DNA of 64,000 nucleotides from NCBI GenBank assembly GCA_020152595.1, contig JAIGNY010000696.1:1103501-1167500 (forward strand). The letters are read 5' to 3'. The notes beneath the pieces are model-generated. The model saw only the letters and a list, made by a program, of their open reading frames with translations, was not told the DNA's origin and did not search any database. A program made the position numbers and the translations under genes. Shown one piece after another: positions 62,418-64,000 of the stretch (its first letter is position 1; every line of letters begins with the position of its first letter). This stretch comes from Chiridota heheva (taxonomy: Eukaryota > Echinodermata > Holothuroidea > Apodida > Chiridotidae).

Positions 62418-64000
62418 AGTGAGAAGGATCCGGAAGGAGTGGGTGAAAAAATAGTCATCAACAAGTTTTGTGCTAAAATAAAACTCCTCTTGAACAATCG
62501 TCATTCTTAGAATTGGGCATTTAGTGTCTTGAATAAAAATGTGAAATCCCAAAAGACTAGCTTATCCACATGATCATATAGGTGGCATTTGTGTGTACAA
62601 GGGGCGCCCCACCCCTCGTCGCCAGCCGCTCTTTCTTTCCCCCAAACAGGATAAGAATTGCACTCATGTGAGTGAAGTTAGAGTTACGTTAGATTAGGTT
62701 CCAGAACTTAAGCCAATCAGATAAAGGAATTTGTGCCATCGCTGTCCTGTTTGCATGGGCCGCGGGACATCGTCTCCCGAATGTGACGTAAAACCAATCA
62801 AGCAATTACGAATGCATATTCATATCAAATGCTCAAATTTTACTTTTTAATTTAGGCCTTTATAAAATAAAACACAGATATATGTGAAATAAAAGAAGAA
62901 GTGCGCTCAACTTTAATTAATTTTAAATGTCTCAGTTTACGGGTCGACATGACCTATGTCTTGTGATTTAACTTATGTCTGTAGACTAGACTTAAAAAGA
63001 GTATGCGAATATTGCGACATAATTTCTTTTGTTGTTTGTTTTGATTTTGCAAGAATGAAAAGTCAATCAGATGATACATTTCTCGTGAAGCATAACGGAA
63101 TTGAGGAACAGCAGATTTTGTGTCAAAACGTAAACATAACCTTTGGCCTTAAACTCTTACAACTTAACAAGAAATAGCCCATGTCTGTAAATGTATGTGT
63201 ACGACTCTGGAGTAGGTGAAAAGTGCAACTAGTAAACTACTGCTATTACATTGATGTAAAGATTTCTGCTCGGTTACTTTGCTGGCAGCACGTGGTGGCA
63301 CATCCTTGCATGATGGTAAACTGCATATGGATGTGGGAGCTTTGATCATTTTCTTGTTGATAGTGTGGAGATCATAACATCAACACAACAGATTACGGTA
63401 CTGAAACAAATTTACAAGTTACAGCCTAAATTGTAGGCCTAACGTTAGGCCTACACGGTGATTTACTGCGCACACAACAAGTCAGACTAGCTTACTGCAT
63501 GTCTCCTGAGTTCTGGTCAGTACTGTAAGTTTAACTTGTATTAAAGTTGTAACTTAGTCTAAATTAATAGGCTTTTAATGATTGATTGATAGGCTATCAA
63601 TGATTGATTGCATATTTTTCTCTCATGATTTTTATTCAATTATTTATCATTCTAGGCCCTGACTTACTGCATTTTCATTTATCCTAGTGTTCATTAAAAT
63701 GCTACATTTCGTTTTCCTCTTGAGTCAAATTAGTAGGACCAAGTGTGGAATTTTTTACTTTTACTAGGGTGGGGAGAGGGGGAAGGTTGAGAATCTTATT
63801 GTGGTAAACTGTACCATAGGAAAAATTTGATGAGATTTCCCCTGTTTTGCACAAATTCATAATAAACAATACCGAAAAACTTACCACAGCACTATTCTAC
63901 CAGCCTCTAGAATTTTACCATTGAAGTTTAGGGATGATCTTGTAGTGCAATCTTGTTTATTGTGATGATCAATTGTTTATGCTTTTTTACATCTGCATGC
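62207..64000. other. Right end of window, no gene recognised
   Basis: It contains a 28-base A run (62389-62416), a TGACGTAA with a nearby CCAAT at about 62784-62800 that could belong to a promoter, and the 24-bp palindrome at 63432-63455. No conserved coding sequence was found. Confidence 0.4.
63432..63455. repeat. 24-bp perfect palindrome around AACGTT
   Basis: The sequence from TGTAGGCCTAAC to its own complement GTTAGGCCTACA is symmetrical without mismatch. It is built from two TAGGCCT words. Confidence 0.95.

Noticed and set aside
62956-63177. 73-codon plus-strand frame near the right edge
   Set aside because: No family resemblance or exon signals could be seen; too short to claim as a gene.

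Overview
This is animal nuclear DNA: AT-rich, with long introns bounded by GT...AG sites, many non-LTR retrotransposons, small inverted-repeat DNA elements, tRNA-derived SINE-like copies and an exceptional load of minisatellites. The window suggests a marine invertebrate. An invertebrate deuterostome such as an echinoderm is my best guess, from L2-type LINE tails and frequent TAGGCCT words, but the sequence does not settle it.

Two conserved genes converge on each other. On the + strand, twelve phase-consistent coding exons (5105-38537) encode the middle and C-terminus of a hyaluronan-mediated motility receptor (HMMR/RHAMM), a coiled-coil spindle and centrosome protein. The 5' exons lie before the window. 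On the - strand, five exons (58478 down to 45195) encode MMAA, the mitochondrial MeaB/ArgK-type G3E GTPase that guards methylmalonyl-CoA mutase. All MMAA splice junctions are intact, but three of its five exons each lack one base needed to keep frame.

Layout: 1-4522, a degraded non-LTR element with endonuclease, RT and RNase H. 5.1-38.5 kb, HMMR, with introns packed with a second copy of that element, TTAA-flanked MITEs, two minisatellite-cored elements, an L2-like LINE and about a dozen arrays. 38.5-45.1 kb, HMMR 3' region (strong hairpin at 38876-39002) and two more retroelement fragments. 45.2-58.5 kb, MMAA, whose introns hold nested MITEs, a retrotransposon disrupted by another retrotransposon, and an inverted full-length minisatellite-cored element. 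58.5-64 kb, MMAA promoter side and non-coding DNA with no gene I can recognise.

The most striking feature is at 26168-26995. A 59-bp unit spanning the intron-exon boundary of the largest HMMR exon is repeated so that 14 near-identical 3' splice sites (branch point, pyrimidine tract, AG and first coding bases) lie in a row. Only the last gives an open frame; any earlier one reaches an in-frame TAA within about nine codons. A wider theme is that minisatellites have repeatedly arisen inside transposable-element copies whose relatives in the same window carry the unit only once.
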